From positions 1 through 53,071 of the forward strand of contig JAFGEW010000079.1 of NCBI GenBank assembly GCA_016931415.1: a stretch of DNA of 53,071 nt. Reading direction: 5' to 3'. Shown piece after piece: positions 32,138 to 41,833 of the stretch (position 1 is its first letter; each line of letters opens with the position of its first letter). A model generated the notes under the pieces. That model saw only the letters and a program-made list of their open reading frames with translations. It did no database searches and was not told where the DNA came from. The stretch comes from Verrucomicrobiota bacterium (lineage in GTDB: Bacteria; Auribacterota; JABMQX01; JAFGEW01). The translations under genes and the position numbers were made by a program.

Positions 32138-32154
32138 GGCCCGCCTATCGGGCC
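32138..32154 (+). promoter_or_regulatory. Short hairpin in the glcD leader
   Basis: GGCCCG (32138-32143), CCTAT and CGGGCC (32149-32154) form a perfect six-base stem, 18 bases upstream of the glcD start. It could affect ribosome access. The 237-base divergent region also has AT-richer patches (TATAAG near 32091, TACAAT near 32105) that might be -10 boxes, without good -35 partners. Confidence 0.3.
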
Positions 32155-32172
32155 ACTGGGAGCACCGCATCA

Positions 32173-33564
32173 ATGGCCATTGATGCCAGAGCCTTGGCCG
32201 CGCTACGACATCTGCTCGGACGCGAACGCTGCCGGACCGATCCGGAAACCCTGACCTGCTACGGGTACGACGCCACCCGCCAGCAGGCGATGCCGGATGT
32301 GGTGCTCACGCCGCGAACGGCCGAAGAGATCTCGGGGATCATGAAGCTTGCCTACGAGCACGGGATACCCGTCTGTCCGCGCGGAGCCGGCAGCGGACTC
32401 ACGGGCGGAGCCGTGCCGGTGTCAGGCGGCATCGTGCTCGACTGCTGCTCGATGAACCGGATTCTCGAGATCGACCCTCCCTCCTCGATCGCCTGGGTCG
32501 AGCCAGGCGTCGTGCTCCAGGACTTCCAGAGGGCGGTCGAAGCGCTCGGGTTGTTCTACCCGCCTGATCCGGCGAGCAGCGACATGTGCACGATCGGCGG
32601 GAACGTGGCGGAGTGCGCCGGTGGGCTGCGCTGCGTCAAGTACGGCGTCACGCGCGACTACGTGCTCGCGCTCGAGGTGGTGCTGCCCACCGGCGAGATC
32701 ATCCACACCGGCTCGACGGCCATGAAATCCGTCACCGGCTACGACCTGACACGGCTGCTGGTCGGCAGCGAGGGGACACTGGGGATCTTCACCAGGATCG
32801 CCTTGCGCCTGATCCCCAAGCCCGAGGCGGTCGAGACGGTCCTGGCGACGTTCCCGCGGCTCGAGGCGGCCGTCGAGGCCGGCAACTCGATCCTCGGCGC
32901 GGGCATCGTCCCGCGCGGCATCGAGCTGATCGACAAGCACTGCTTGCGCGCCGTGCACGCTTACTCCCCGAGCGACGAGCTGCCCACGGCCGGCGCGGTC
33001 CTTCTGATCGAGGTCGACGGTCCCGCCGACAGCCTCACCAAGCCGCGCGAGCGGATCGTCGATCTTTGCCGCGCGGTGGGCGCGGAGCGGGTCACGTGGT
33101 CGGCCGATCCTGAGGAGCGCGAGGGCCTCTGGGCGTTGCGGCGAGCGATCTCGCCGGCGCTCTACTCGATCTGTGCGCGCAGGATCAACGAGGACATCGC
33201 CGTACCGCGCAGCCGGTTGCTCGAGACGCTCCGTCGCATTGACGAGATCGGTGCTCGCCATGGCCTCACGATCGCCAAGTTCGGCCATGTGGGCGACGGC
33301 AACATCCACGCCAACATCCTGCTCGAGGACACCCGGCCAGAGACAAACCGGCGCGCTCAGGAGGCGGTGGAGACGATCTTCCGCACGGTCATTGAACTGG
33401 GCGGTACCCTGTCGGGCGAGCACGGCATCGGGAACACGAAATCGGCCTACCTCCATCTCGAGTGTGGCCCGGTTGAGATCGATCTCATGCGCCGCCTCAA
33501 GCGCCTGTTCGACCCCAAGGGGCTGCTCAATCCCGGAAAGGTCTTCCCGCCGGAAGCCGGGTGA
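32173..33564 (+). CDS. glcD: FAD-linked oxidase, glycolate oxidase subunit GlcD type
   Basis: GlcD-type enzymes oxidise 2-hydroxy acids (glycolate, D-lactate) with FAD and pass electrons to a partner. The protein has 463 residues. The PCMH-type FAD domain has VCPRGAGSGLTGGAVPVSGG (residues 74-93), DMCTIGGNVAECAGGLRCVKYG and GSTAMKSVTGYDLTRLLVGSEGTLG. The C-terminal oxidase domain has KFGHVGDGNIHANIL and GGTLSGEHGIGNTK. The usual partners glcE and glcF (Fe-S) are not adjacent, so it may act alone or with a partner elsewhere. It is divergent from the 790-residue secreted protein. Confidence 0.92.
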   Translation: MAIDARALAALRHLLGRERCRTDPETLTCYGYDATRQQAMPDVVLTPRTAEEISGIMKLAYEHGIPVCPRGAGSGLTGGAVPVSGGIVLDCCSMNRILEIDPPSSIAWVEPGVVLQDFQRAVEALGLFYPPDPASSDMCTIGGNVAECAGGLRCVKYGVTRDYVLALEVVLPTGEIIHTGSTAMKSVTGYDLTRLLVGSEGTLGIFTRIALRLIPKPEAVETVLATFPRLEAAVEAGNSILGAGIVPRGIELIDKHCLRAVHAYSPSDELPTAGAVLLIEVDGPADSLTKPRERIVDLCRAVGAERVTWSADPEEREGLWALRRAISPALYSICARRINEDIAVPRSRLLETLRRIDEIGARHGLTIAKFGHVGDGNIHANILLEDTRPETNRRAQEAVETIFRTVIELGGTLSGEHGIGNTKSAYLHLECGPVEIDLMRRLKRLFDPKGLLNPGKVFPPEAG

Positions 33565-33796
33565 GGCCGGTGCTGCGCTTCACGGCGCATTCTTCAGTAC
33601 CGCCGGGATGTTGCCGCCTGCCGGCGACGAATGACCGCGAGGGCATGATGACCTCACGACAGCCGACGGGACACCGGCGCTACACGGGCGAAAGACGCCT
33701 TTACATGCGGTCGGCGGCTTTGTTACGGTGCGACGTTCAGTGGATCATCGGGCATCGGCGCGTTCGGGGGCCGAACGCGGGTCCGGAGGGACGGGC

Positions 33797-35581
33797 GTGC
33801 GACAGGTGTGGGTTTCGATCGCGTGCGGATGCGCGGCGCTCGTTCTCCTGTGCGGGTGCGAGAACAAGCTCTCGGCGCTCAAGCGCGCCGCTCGCCTGGC
33901 CAAGCTCGAGCGTCATGCGGAGGCGGTCAGGGCCTACGAGCGTTATATCGCGCTGGTGGGAGACGGCCCGGATTCGACGTACGAACGTGCGGAGGCTTGG
34001 TACCAGATCGGTCTGATCCGCACCCACAAGCTGCGCGAACGCGACTCGGGTGTTGAGGCTTTCGAGCGGGCCACGGTCTTGCGTCCCGAGTACTCCGATG
34101 TCCAGTTCCAGCTCGCTTTCCAGTACGTTGAGCTGTCGGCGGAGGCCTCGCCCGAGGCAGCCGCCGAGTTCCGGGCCAAGGCCGCGGCTGCGTTGCGCGC
34201 CGGGTTGGCCCAGAGGCCTGAGACGACCGCCTACGAGCTGGCCCCGGGCACGTTCTACAGCCCGCGGCTGCGGCTCTCAGACGTCGAGCACGCCCGCGGT
34301 CACCTCAACGAGGCGATCCGCCAGCTCTACATCTTCGAGCACTATTCCGACGATGATGCCTGGGACTGGTACGAGATCGGCAGCTTCTTCCGCCGCCACA
34401 ATGAGCACGCGAAAGCGCTCTACTACTTCAAGCGCGCCTTCGACGCTTTGGACGACACCACCCGCGGCCAGCCGAAGGGCATGGATGTGCGGAATGCCCT
34501 GATCGGCGCCTGCATCCGCAACGGATACTTGGAGCGTGCCCTTGAGCTGCATGACGAATCGCGCAACGTGCTCGCGCAGTACGAGGGCCAGTTCCGAAGC
34601 CTTCCTCAGAAGGCCCGGCTCGAGGAAGCTGAGCTACGCGCGGCACTTGTCAGGTGGCGGAGCGAACTGCTCCAGCTTCTCAGTCAGATCAACGAAAGCA
34701 GTGGCCGGTACAAGGAGGCGCTCGGCGTCTTACTCGAGTATCACGCGATGGTGCCGCAGGACCGGGCGCTGCTGCTCCGGGAGGCAGAGCTTGCGGCCCG
34801 GGTGGGCGATTTCCGTATAGCTCGCGAGCTCCTGGACCGCTTCCGGCATCTGGCGCCGCAGGATCCGACGGCGATCTTGACCGAGGCGTCCATCCTCTAC
34901 GAGGAGAAAGACTACAGGGGCTACATCGCGCGCATTGAGGCCTATCTAGTCCGCGTGCCGGACAAGATCCAGCCGCGCGGATTCCGCGCCTTGGCGCTGG
35001 TCAAAGCCGGCGACGTGGACAGGGGCATCTCGCAATTGAGGGCCTACAACCGGGCCGAGCCCAACTTCCCGCCTCTGCAACTCACACTGGCCCAAGCGTA
35101 CTCGGTCGCGGGCCAGACCGACCAGGCGATCTGGTGGCTGCGCCGCGTCATGGATACCCACATCGTGGCCCCGCACAACTTGACCTCGGAACCCAACCTG
35201 GAGAACGTGCGCCAGGATTCCTCGTTCCCGGAGCTGCTGCGCGAGTCGCGCTACCGCATGAACCTGCTCCAGGACGTGCACGAGGCCGAGGACCGGCTGT
35301 ACCGGGGCTACGAGAGCGCGGGGCTGAACGCGCTGCAACGCCTGCGCGAGCAGAACACCGACATCCCATTCACGACCTACGCGCTGGCACGCGCCCACGT
35401 ATTCACCGGCGACTTCGACGCGGCGTTCCCGTTGCTGATCGAATGCGCCGAGGCCGGTTACTTCAGCCCGAGCCGGCTCAGAAGCGACATCTACCTAACC
35501 GAGCTGCGCACCGACGATAGGCGATTCAGTCAGCTATTGAGCGCGATCCGTCAGCCTTGGCCCGACACAACAGCCGAGTGA
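33797..35581 (+). CDS. Lipoprotein with tetratricopeptide-like repeats
   Basis: The protein has 594 residues from GTG 33797, which has GGAGGG six bases upstream. The frame is open further back but without a good start. The signal ends VLLCGCEN, a lipobox with Cys21 as the likely lipidated residue. The rest is helical TPR-like repeats, for example HAEAVRAYERYIALVGDGP, AWYQIGLIRTHKLRERDSG, AVSDFRIARELL-type segments and LTLAQAYSVAGQTDQAIWWL. These usually serve as protein-binding scaffolds. It ends nine bases before serS, so the two are probably co-transcribed. No partner can be named; a role in envelope assembly with the nearby LptD is conceivable. Confidence 0.82.
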   Translation: MRQVWVSIACGCAALVLLCGCENKLSALKRAARLAKLERHAEAVRAYERYIALVGDGPDSTYERAEAWYQIGLIRTHKLRERDSGVEAFERATVLRPEYSDVQFQLAFQYVELSAEASPEAAAEFRAKAAAALRAGLAQRPETTAYELAPGTFYSPRLRLSDVEHARGHLNEAIRQLYIFEHYSDDDAWDWYEIGSFFRRHNEHAKALYYFKRAFDALDDTTRGQPKGMDVRNALIGACIRNGYLERALELHDESRNVLAQYEGQFRSLPQKARLEEAELRAALVRWRSELLQLLSQINESSGRYKEALGVLLEYHAMVPQDRALLLREAELAARVGDFRIARELLDRFRHLAPQDPTAILTEASILYEEKDYRGYIARIEAYLVRVPDKIQPRGFRALALVKAGDVDRGISQLRAYNRAEPNFPPLQLTLAQAYSVAGQTDQAIWWLRRVMDTHIVAPHNLTSEPNLENVRQDSSFPELLRESRYRMNLLQDVHEAEDRLYRGYESAGLNALQRLREQNTDIPFTTYALARAHVFTGDFDAAFPLLIECAEAGYFSPSRLRSDIYLTELRTDDRRFSQLLSAIRQPWPDTTAE

Positions 35582-35590
35582 ACCACCCGT

Positions 35591-36874
35591 ATGCTTGAAC
35601 TGAAGACGATCCGAGAGACCCCCGAGCAGATCGAAGCGGCGCTGAGGCGTCGCGACCCCGGCTTCAGCATCGGCCCGATCATTGAGGCTGATGCGGCCTG
35701 GCGCCGCCTGCAGCAGCAGACGCAGGAGAATCAGACGACGCTCAACGCCGCGTCCAAGGAGATCGGCGCACTTAAGCGCCAGGGCCATGATACCGCCCAA
35801 GCTCAAGCGCGGCTCAGGGTACTCAGCGACAAGATCGCGGCGCTCCGGTGCGAGGCCCGGGAGGCCGAGGAGGCGCTTAACGCGCTGCTTGTCCAGGTGC
35901 CCAATATCCCCGACGACGACGTGCCGGTAAGCGCCAATGCGGACGACAAGGTCGTGCTGCGCGAGCACCTCGAACGGCCTGAGCTGCCGTTCGCGCCGAG
36001 AAGCCACCTCGAGCTCTCGGACCGGCTCGGGCTGTTCGACTTCGCACGCGCAGCGCGGATGGCCGAGGCGCGCTTTCCGATGTACGTCGGGCTGGGCGCG
36101 CGGCTCGAGTGGGCGCTGCTGTCGTTCATGTGGGACGTCCAGGTGCGCGAACACGGCTATACGCCCGTGTTGCCGCCGCTGCTGGTGAACGAGACGACGA
36201 TGTTCACCACGGGCCAGCTGCCCAAGTTCGAGGACCAGCTCTACCGCTGCCGCGACGACGCGCTCTACCTCGTCCCGACGAGTGAGGCGGCGCTCACGAG
36301 CCTGCATCGCGACGAGACCGTCCCCGAGGCGCAGCTCCCCCTCAAGTACTGCGCCTACACGCCGTGCTTCCGTCGCGAGGCGGGGACCTACGGCGCCGAG
36401 GAAAAGGGCTTGATTCGGGTCCATCAATTCAACAAGATCGAGATGTACCGGTTCTGCACGCCCGAGCAGAGCGACGCCGAGCTCGAGGCGCTCGTGGCTG
36501 ACGCCGAGGATATCGTGGCCCGGCTTGGCCTGCACTCGCGCACCGTGTTGCTCGTGACATCCGATATTGCCCAGCAGGCAGCCAAGACGATCGACATCGA
36601 GGTCTGGGTGCCCGCCCAAGGGCGCTACTACGAGGTCTCGTCGTGCAGTAACTGCCGCAGCTACCAGGCCGTGCGCGGCAACATCCGCTACAGGACGGCC
36701 GTGGGCGGCAAGAACCGATTCATGCACACGCTTAACGGCAGCGGGCTGGCCACCTCGCGTCTCATGGCCGCGCTGCTCGAGACGAATCAGGACGCCGACG
36801 GCCGCGTCGCCGTGCCCGAAGCGCTTCGCCCATACTTGGGCGGGCTGGCCGTGCTTGACCCCAAGGGCGACTAG
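35591..36874 (+). CDS. serS: Seryl-tRNA synthetase
   Basis: SerRS charges tRNA-Ser and tRNA-Sec with serine. The protein has 427 residues, standard length. The N-terminal coiled-coil tRNA-binding arm spans about residues 30-105. The class II core has the TxE element VPTSEAALTSLHRDE, motif 2 CFRREAGTYG, SSCSNCRSYQAVRG, and motif 3 LNGSGLATSRLMAALLETNQ. Motif 3 keeps the Arg but departs from the common AVGRTLVAILENYQ. The start ATG 35591 lacks a strong Shine-Dalgarno, consistent with coupling to the TPR lipoprotein gene nine bases upstream. Confidence 0.96.
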   Translation: MLELKTIRETPEQIEAALRRRDPGFSIGPIIEADAAWRRLQQQTQENQTTLNAASKEIGALKRQGHDTAQAQARLRVLSDKIAALRCEAREAEEALNALLVQVPNIPDDDVPVSANADDKVVLREHLERPELPFAPRSHLELSDRLGLFDFARAARMAEARFPMYVGLGARLEWALLSFMWDVQVREHGYTPVLPPLLVNETTMFTTGQLPKFEDQLYRCRDDALYLVPTSEAALTSLHRDETVPEAQLPLKYCAYTPCFRREAGTYGAEEKGLIRVHQFNKIEMYRFCTPEQSDAELEALVADAEDIVARLGLHSRTVLLVTSDIAQQAAKTIDIEVWVPAQGRYYEVSSCSNCRSYQAVRGNIRYRTAVGGKNRFMHTLNGSGLATSRLMAALLETNQDADGRVAVPEALRPYLGGLAVLDPKGD

Positions 36875-36977
36875 CGAGAGCGAAGCCGAAGCGGATCCGT
36901 CGTGGCGGCCCGCTTCAGACCGGGAGAGAAGGAGCAGCCTTGTTCCGTCCGCAACAGCCGACGAAAGGAACGCCGTG

Positions 36978-39065
36978 ATGCTCAAGCGATGGTGCGTGCT
37001 GCTTGCGGCCCTGCTCGTGGGGGCCGGGGCCGCCTGGAGCGCTGACGAGGGGACACCGACCGAACCGGCAGCGCGACCGGCGCAGAACCCGACGATCACG
37101 AGCGACGAGCTCACGTTCGAGGGGGGCGTCGCCGTTTACACGGGCGTGACCAAGCCCGTGCACTTCGCCCACGGCGAGACGTCGATCACAGCCGACCGCC
37201 TGCACTGGGACGCCAAGGAACGCGTGGCCGAGGCCGAGGGCAACGTCGTGCTCCGGAGCGGCGAGCTGTTCATCACGTGCGTGCGGCTGCGCTACCACGT
37301 TGATACGGGGCACGGCGTGGCGGCCTTCACTGTGTCGGGCGCCGATCCGTGGTACGCTTGGGGCGAGAAGATCTACCGCATCAGTGACACCGAGTACCGC
37401 GTCCACAACGGCTACGTCACCACTGACGATTACCCCGAGCCGAACTGGCGCATCCGGGCCAAGACGATTGTCATCCACCCCAACGAGAAGGTGGTCGCCC
37501 ACGGCGCCGTGGTCTACGCGGGCCGCGTGCCGGTGCTGTACTGGCCCAAGTACGTCCAACGCCTCGACGACAAGCGCTCGCCGATCTCGATCCGCGCCGG
37601 GCGCACAGGCCCGTGGGGCACCTACCTCTTGACGGCCTACAACTTCATGGTGCGTCGGGCGCAGGCGTCGGTCCACGTCGACTACCGCGAGAACCAGCAC
37701 TGGGCCACCGGCTTCGACCTGAGATTCCCGACCCTCAACGACGGCGAGGGCGACTTGCTCACCTATTACGCCGACGACCAGAGCGGTCGGCGCGACGACG
37801 AGAGCGGTCTGCGCGACGAGACCGACCGCTGGCGCGTCAGTTACAGGCACCGTCAGCCGCTCGACGAGCGCTGGGACGCCTGGTTCGAGCTGCACAAGCT
37901 GAGCGACATCGACATGCTCGAGGACTTCTTCCGCCGCGACTTCGAGAATGAGATCCAGCCGCGCAACCTGCTCCACGTGCAGCGCTACGACCGCTACTAC
38001 ATGATCAACTTCGACGCGCGCGTGCAGCTCAACGACTTCTATGAGGTCGTCGAGCGGCTCCCGGACTTCTCGATCGAGTTCCCCCTCCAGCGCCTTGGGC
38101 GTTCGCCGTTCTACTACGAGGGCACCTCGAGCGCCGCCTATCTACGGCGCCTCTTCGCCGAGGGCGCCGTCGACGAGAACGGCCTGCCCATCGAGGACTA
38201 TGAGTCGGCGCGCGTCGACACGTTCCACGAGTTCTCGTATCCGCGCAAGTACTTCGGGTGGCTGAACGTCGTGCCCCGCCTCGGCCTGCGCGGAACCTAC
38301 TACTCCGAGGGCGTTGCCGGGGACGACGTGTTCCGCGGCCTCGTGTCGAGCGAGCTGGAGTTCTTCACCAAGATCTTCAAGGTGTGGGACACCGAGCGTC
38401 CCGAGCATAACATCCGCGGGCTGCGCCACGTCATCGAGCCGCGCCTGGTCTACTTCTACACGCCGGAGCCGGACAAGGGCCCCGAAGACCTCCTTCAGTT
38501 CGACCAGATCGACCAGTTCGGCGAAGAGAACCGGCTCCGCCTCGGCACGCGCAACAAGCTGCAGACCAAGCGCTACGGCGGCGTCTGGGACCTGGTGGAC
38601 TTCGATACCTACATCGACTACTTCCCCGAGGACAACGCGGCCGGCGACCAGTGGGGCGACGTGCACCACGAGATCGAGATCCGGCCGAACCGCACCTTCT
38701 GGGTCGACGTCGACATTGCTTGGGACGTCGACGACGCGGACCTGACGGAGTTCAACACGCAGTGCACGGTCTTCGACGAGGATCTATGGCTCCAGAGCCT
38801 CGAGTATCGCTACCGCAAGAGCGACGACGCACACCTGGTTGCCCACCAGTCCTACACCAAGCTCACCGAGTTGTGGTGGATCGAGACCTACGCGCGGCAG
38901 AATTTCGACACGGGCCAGTTCGAAGAAGGCGAACTCGCCGTGACGCACGACCTGCGCACATGGCTCATGACGCTCGCCTACCGCACGCTCGACGACGACG
39001 ACCAGGTCTGGGTCATGTTCAACCTGAAGGCGTACCCTGAAACAGGCATTCGCGTCAGCGAGTAA
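36978..39065 (+). CDS. lptD: LPS-assembly protein LptD-like outer-membrane protein
   Basis: LptD with LptE inserts lipopolysaccharide into the outer leaflet of the outer membrane. The protein has 695 residues from ATG 36978 (AAGGAA upstream), with the signal peptide MLKRWCVLLAALLVGAGAAWS. The N-terminal OstA/LptA-like beta-jellyroll repeats are seen at ITSDELTFEGGVAVYTGVTK, ITADRLHWDAKERVAEAEGN and KTIVIHPNEKVVAHGAVVYA. The remainder has alternating aromatic beta strands of a barrel (WNVVPRLGLRGTYYSE-like, HVIEPRLVYFYTPEPDKG). The cysteine pattern of E. coli LptD is not evident. It supports a diderm envelope with LPS. A strong terminator follows. Confidence 0.88.
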   Translation: MLKRWCVLLAALLVGAGAAWSADEGTPTEPAARPAQNPTITSDELTFEGGVAVYTGVTKPVHFAHGETSITADRLHWDAKERVAEAEGNVVLRSGELFITCVRLRYHVDTGHGVAAFTVSGADPWYAWGEKIYRISDTEYRVHNGYVTTDDYPEPNWRIRAKTIVIHPNEKVVAHGAVVYAGRVPVLYWPKYVQRLDDKRSPISIRAGRTGPWGTYLLTAYNFMVRRAQASVHVDYRENQHWATGFDLRFPTLNDGEGDLLTYYADDQSGRRDDESGLRDETDRWRVSYRHRQPLDERWDAWFELHKLSDIDMLEDFFRRDFENEIQPRNLLHVQRYDRYYMINFDARVQLNDFYEVVERLPDFSIEFPLQRLGRSPFYYEGTSSAAYLRRLFAEGAVDENGLPIEDYESARVDTFHEFSYPRKYFGWLNVVPRLGLRGTYYSEGVAGDDVFRGLVSSELEFFTKIFKVWDTERPEHNIRGLRHVIEPRLVYFYTPEPDKGPEDLLQFDQIDQFGEENRLRLGTRNKLQTKRYGGVWDLVDFDTYIDYFPEDNAAGDQWGDVHHEIEIRPNRTFWVDVDIAWDVDDADLTEFNTQCTVFDEDLWLQSLEYRYRKSDDAHLVAHQSYTKLTELWWIETYARQNFDTGQFEEGELAVTHDLRTWLMTLAYRTLDDDDQVWVMFNLKAYPETGIRVSE

Positions 39066-39112
39066 GGCGAGTCCGGCGTAAAGTACCGAGCGAAACGGAC
39101 GACACTAAGAGT

Positions 39113-39144
39113 GCCGGGCGCCGACAGGGGCGCCCGGCTTTCTT
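39113..39144 (+). terminator. Rho-independent terminator after lptD
   Basis: GCCGGGCGCC (39113-39122) and GGCGCCCGGC (39129-39138) form a perfect 10-bp stem with a six-base loop, followed at once by TTTCTT. It is 47 bases after the lptD stop and separates this unit from ugd. Confidence 0.9.
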
Positions 39145-39196
39145 CCCAAGCTGACAAAGGCCATCGTTCACATTCGACAAAGGACCGGCAGGCGAA

Positions 39197-40492
39197 ATGG
39201 GCAAACGCGTTGGCATCATCGGCGTGGGCTACGTCGGGCTCGTGACGGGCACGTGCCTGGCCGAGATCGGGCACCACGTCCACGGCATCGACAGCAACAC
39301 CGAGAAGATCGATATGCTCCACCGCGGCGAGGTGCCTATCTACGAGCCGGGGCTGGCCGAGCTGATCAAGAAGAACATGGCTGAGGGCCGGCTCGTCTTC
39401 GGCACCGACACGGCCGAGTGCGTCAAGCACTCCGACATCATCTTCATCTGCGTCAACACCCCGCCCAAAGACAACGGCCAGGCCGACCTGCGCTACGTCG
39501 AGCTCGCCGCGCGCCACATCGCCGAGGCAATGGACGGCTATAAGATCCTCGTCGACAAGAGCACCGTGCCTGTCCACACCGGCGCCAAGGTGCGCGAGAC
39601 CGTCAAGCGCTACAACAAGGGCGGGATCGAGTTCGACATCGTCTCCAACCCCGAGTTCCTGCGCGAGGGCAGCGCGGTGGCCGATGCGCTCAAGCCCGAC
39701 CGGATCGTCGTCGGCGTCACAAGCAAGCGGGCGGCCGAGACGATGCGCGAGCTCTATGAGCCGTTCGGCGCGCCCATCATCGTTACCGACATTGAGAGTG
39801 CCGAGATCATCAAGCACGCGTGCAATTCGTTTCTCGCGATGAAGATCTCGTTCATCAACTCGATCGCCTCGATCTGCGAGGCCGCCGGCGCCAACATCGA
39901 CAAGGTCGTCGAGGGCATGGCGCTCGATGCGCGCATCGGCGGGCGCTTTCTCCAGGCCGGCATCGGCTACGGCGGCTCGTGCTTCCCGAAGGACGTGTCG
40001 GCGTTCATCCACATCTCGCAGGAGCTCGGCTACGACTTCGAGATCCTCAAGGCGGTCGAGAAGGTCAATGCCGCGCAGCGCACGCGCTTCATCAAGAAGA
40101 TCGAGGAGACGCTCTGGGTCGTCGGGGGCAAGACGATCGGCGTGCTCGGCCTGGCGTTCAAGCCGAACACGGACGACATGCGCAACGCGCCGTCTATCGA
40201 CATCATCCAAGCGCTGCTCAAGGAGGGCGCGAAGATCCGCGCCTACGACCCGGTGGCGATGCCCAACTCCGAGAAGCTCCTCGAGGGCGTCGAGTTCTGC
40301 AAGGGCTCCTACGAGGTGGCCGACGGCGCCGACGCGCTCGTGATCATCACCGAGTGGGACGAGTTCCAGACGCTCGACCTCGAGCGTGTGCGAACGTTGC
40401 TCAACCAGCCGATCATCATCGACGGGCGCAACGTGTTCGATCCGGCCAAGATGGACGAGCTCGGTTTCATCTACAAAAGCGTGGGGCGGTAA
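39197..40492 (+). CDS. ugd: UDP-glucose 6-dehydrogenase
   Basis: The enzyme oxidises UDP-glucose to UDP-glucuronate with two NAD+. The protein has 431 residues. The N-terminal Rossmann motif is VGIIGVGYVGLVTGTCLAE. The central part shows VSNPEFLREGSAVADALKPD, K206 and N210 (EIIKHACNSFLAMKISFIN), and the catalytic C262 in GYGGSCFPKD. The C-terminal NAD/UDP domain has GLAFKPNTDDMRNAPS. The substrate is UDP-glucose by similarity of the active-site region. The next gene, a UDP-GlcNAc-type dehydrogenase, follows after 18 bases, so two uronic-acid nucleotides are probably made together for surface polysaccharide. Confidence 0.95.
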   Translation: MGKRVGIIGVGYVGLVTGTCLAEIGHHVHGIDSNTEKIDMLHRGEVPIYEPGLAELIKKNMAEGRLVFGTDTAECVKHSDIIFICVNTPPKDNGQADLRYVELAARHIAEAMDGYKILVDKSTVPVHTGAKVRETVKRYNKGGIEFDIVSNPEFLREGSAVADALKPDRIVVGVTSKRAAETMRELYEPFGAPIIVTDIESAEIIKHACNSFLAMKISFINSIASICEAAGANIDKVVEGMALDARIGGRFLQAGIGYGGSCFPKDVSAFIHISQELGYDFEILKAVEKVNAAQRTRFIKKIEETLWVVGGKTIGVLGLAFKPNTDDMRNAPSIDIIQALLKEGAKIRAYDPVAMPNSEKLLEGVEFCKGSYEVADGADALVIITEWDEFQTLDLERVRTLLNQPIIIDGRNVFDPAKMDELGFIYKSVGR

Positions 40493-40510
40493 ACCGCGGA
40501 GGACACACGG

Positions 40511-41833
40511 ATGGGAACTCGCGAAGCACTCGAACGCAAGATCGACGCCGCTCAGGCGCGGATCGGCATCATCGGCATCGGCTACGTCGGGCTGCCGTTG
40601 GCGGTCGAGTTCGGCCGGGCCGGCTTCACGGTGATCGGCTTCGACGTCAACCCCGCCAAGGCCGAGAGCATCGTCCGCGGCACGTCGTACATCGATGATG
40701 TGCCGTCCGAAGAAGTGGCGCGCCTCGTCAAGGCCGGCGTGCTGACGGCGACAACCGAATTCAGCCGCCTCTCCGAGTGCGACGCGGCCATCATCTGCGT
40801 GCCGACGCCGCTGCGCAAGACCAAGGACCCGGATATCTCCTACATCATCGGGGCGTGCGAGCAGATCGTTCGCCACGGCGCGGCCTGCCGCCTCGTCGTG
40901 CTGGAGAGCACGACCTATCCGGGCACGTGTGAGGAGGTGATCCTGCCGATGCTGGCCGCCGGGCCGCACGGCCGAGGGCGGCGCGTGGGCGAGGACTTCT
41001 TCCTGTGCTTCTCGCCCGAGCGCGTCGATCCGGGCAACGCCGAGTACCCGACCGGCAAGATCCCCAAAGTCGTCGGCGGCATCACGCCGGCCTGCGCCGA
41101 GGTGGCCGCGCGCCTCTACGCGCGCGCGGTGGCGCGCGTCGTGCCCGTCTCGTCGGCGCGCGTGGCCGAGACCGTCAAGCTGCTCGAGAACACGTTCCGC
41201 AGCGTCAACATTGGGCTCATCAACGAGATCGCGCTCATGTGCCACGCCATGGGCATCGACGTGTGGGAAGTGATCGACGGGGCGGCGACCAAGCCGTTCG
41301 GCTTCATCCCCTTCTACCCGGGGCCGGGCCTGGGCGGGCACTGCATCCCCATCGACCCGCTCTACCTGTCGTGGAAGGCCAAGCTCTCCAAGTTCAGTCC
41401 GAAGTTCATCGAGCTCGCCGCGGAGATCAACGAGCAGATGCCCGAGCACGTCGTGCGCCGCGCCGCCGACATCCTCAACGACCACGCCAAGCCGTTACGG
41501 GGCTCGAACGTGCTCGTGCTCGGCGTGGCGTACAAGCGTGACGTGAGCGACGTGCGCGAGTCGCCCGCCATCGAGGTGATCCGTCTTCTGAGAGAGAAGG
41601 GGGCCGTGGTCGAGTACGCGGACCCGCATGTGCCCGTCTTTCACGAGGAAGGCATGCAGCTCGAAGCCGTCGAGCTCACGCCCGAGCGGCTCGCCGCGTG
41701 CGACCTGGCGATCATCGTCACCGACCATCGCGCCTTCGACTACAAGGCCGTCATCGAACACGCCCGCGCCATCTTCGACACCCGCAACGCCACAAAAAAC
41801 CTCGACGGCCGCGGCAAAGTCACCAAGCTCTGA
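40511..41833 (+). CDS. UDP-N-acetylglucosamine/mannosamine 6-dehydrogenase (WbpA/WecC type)
   Basis: This is a second nucleotide-sugar dehydrogenase of 440 residues, clearly of the UDP-HexNAc branch: IGIIGIGYVGLPLAVEFGRA, VPTPLRKTKDPDISYI, LESTTYPGTCEE, FSPERVDPGN, and the catalytic C278 in GPGLGGHCIPIDPLYLSWKA. It keeps GVAYKRDVSDVRESPAIEV near the C-terminus. GGAGG lies eight bases before ATG 40511. Oxidation of UDP-GlcNAc to UDP-GlcNAcA is the best guess; UDP-ManNAc is the alternative. Its product would feed capsule or O-antigen synthesis, but no glycosyltransferase or polymerase gene is in the window. Confidence 0.92.
   Translation: MGTREALERKIDAAQARIGIIGIGYVGLPLAVEFGRAGFTVIGFDVNPAKAESIVRGTSYIDDVPSEEVARLVKAGVLTATTEFSRLSECDAAIICVPTPLRKTKDPDISYIIGACEQIVRHGAACRLVVLESTTYPGTCEEVILPMLAAGPHGRGRRVGEDFFLCFSPERVDPGNAEYPTGKIPKVVGGITPACAEVAARLYARAVARVVPVSSARVAETVKLLENTFRSVNIGLINEIALMCHAMGIDVWEVIDGAATKPFGFIPFYPGPGLGGHCIPIDPLYLSWKAKLSKFSPKFIELAAEINEQMPEHVVRRAADILNDHAKPLRGSNVLVLGVAYKRDVSDVRESPAIEVIRLLREKGAVVEYADPHVPVFHEEGMQLEAVELTPERLAACDLAIIVTDHRAFDYKAVIEHARAIFDTRNATKNLDGRGKVTKL

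Noticed and set aside
38978-41485. Minus-strand open frame of 835 codons
   Set aside because: Antisense to lptD, ugd and the second dehydrogenase, all with clear catalytic motifs.
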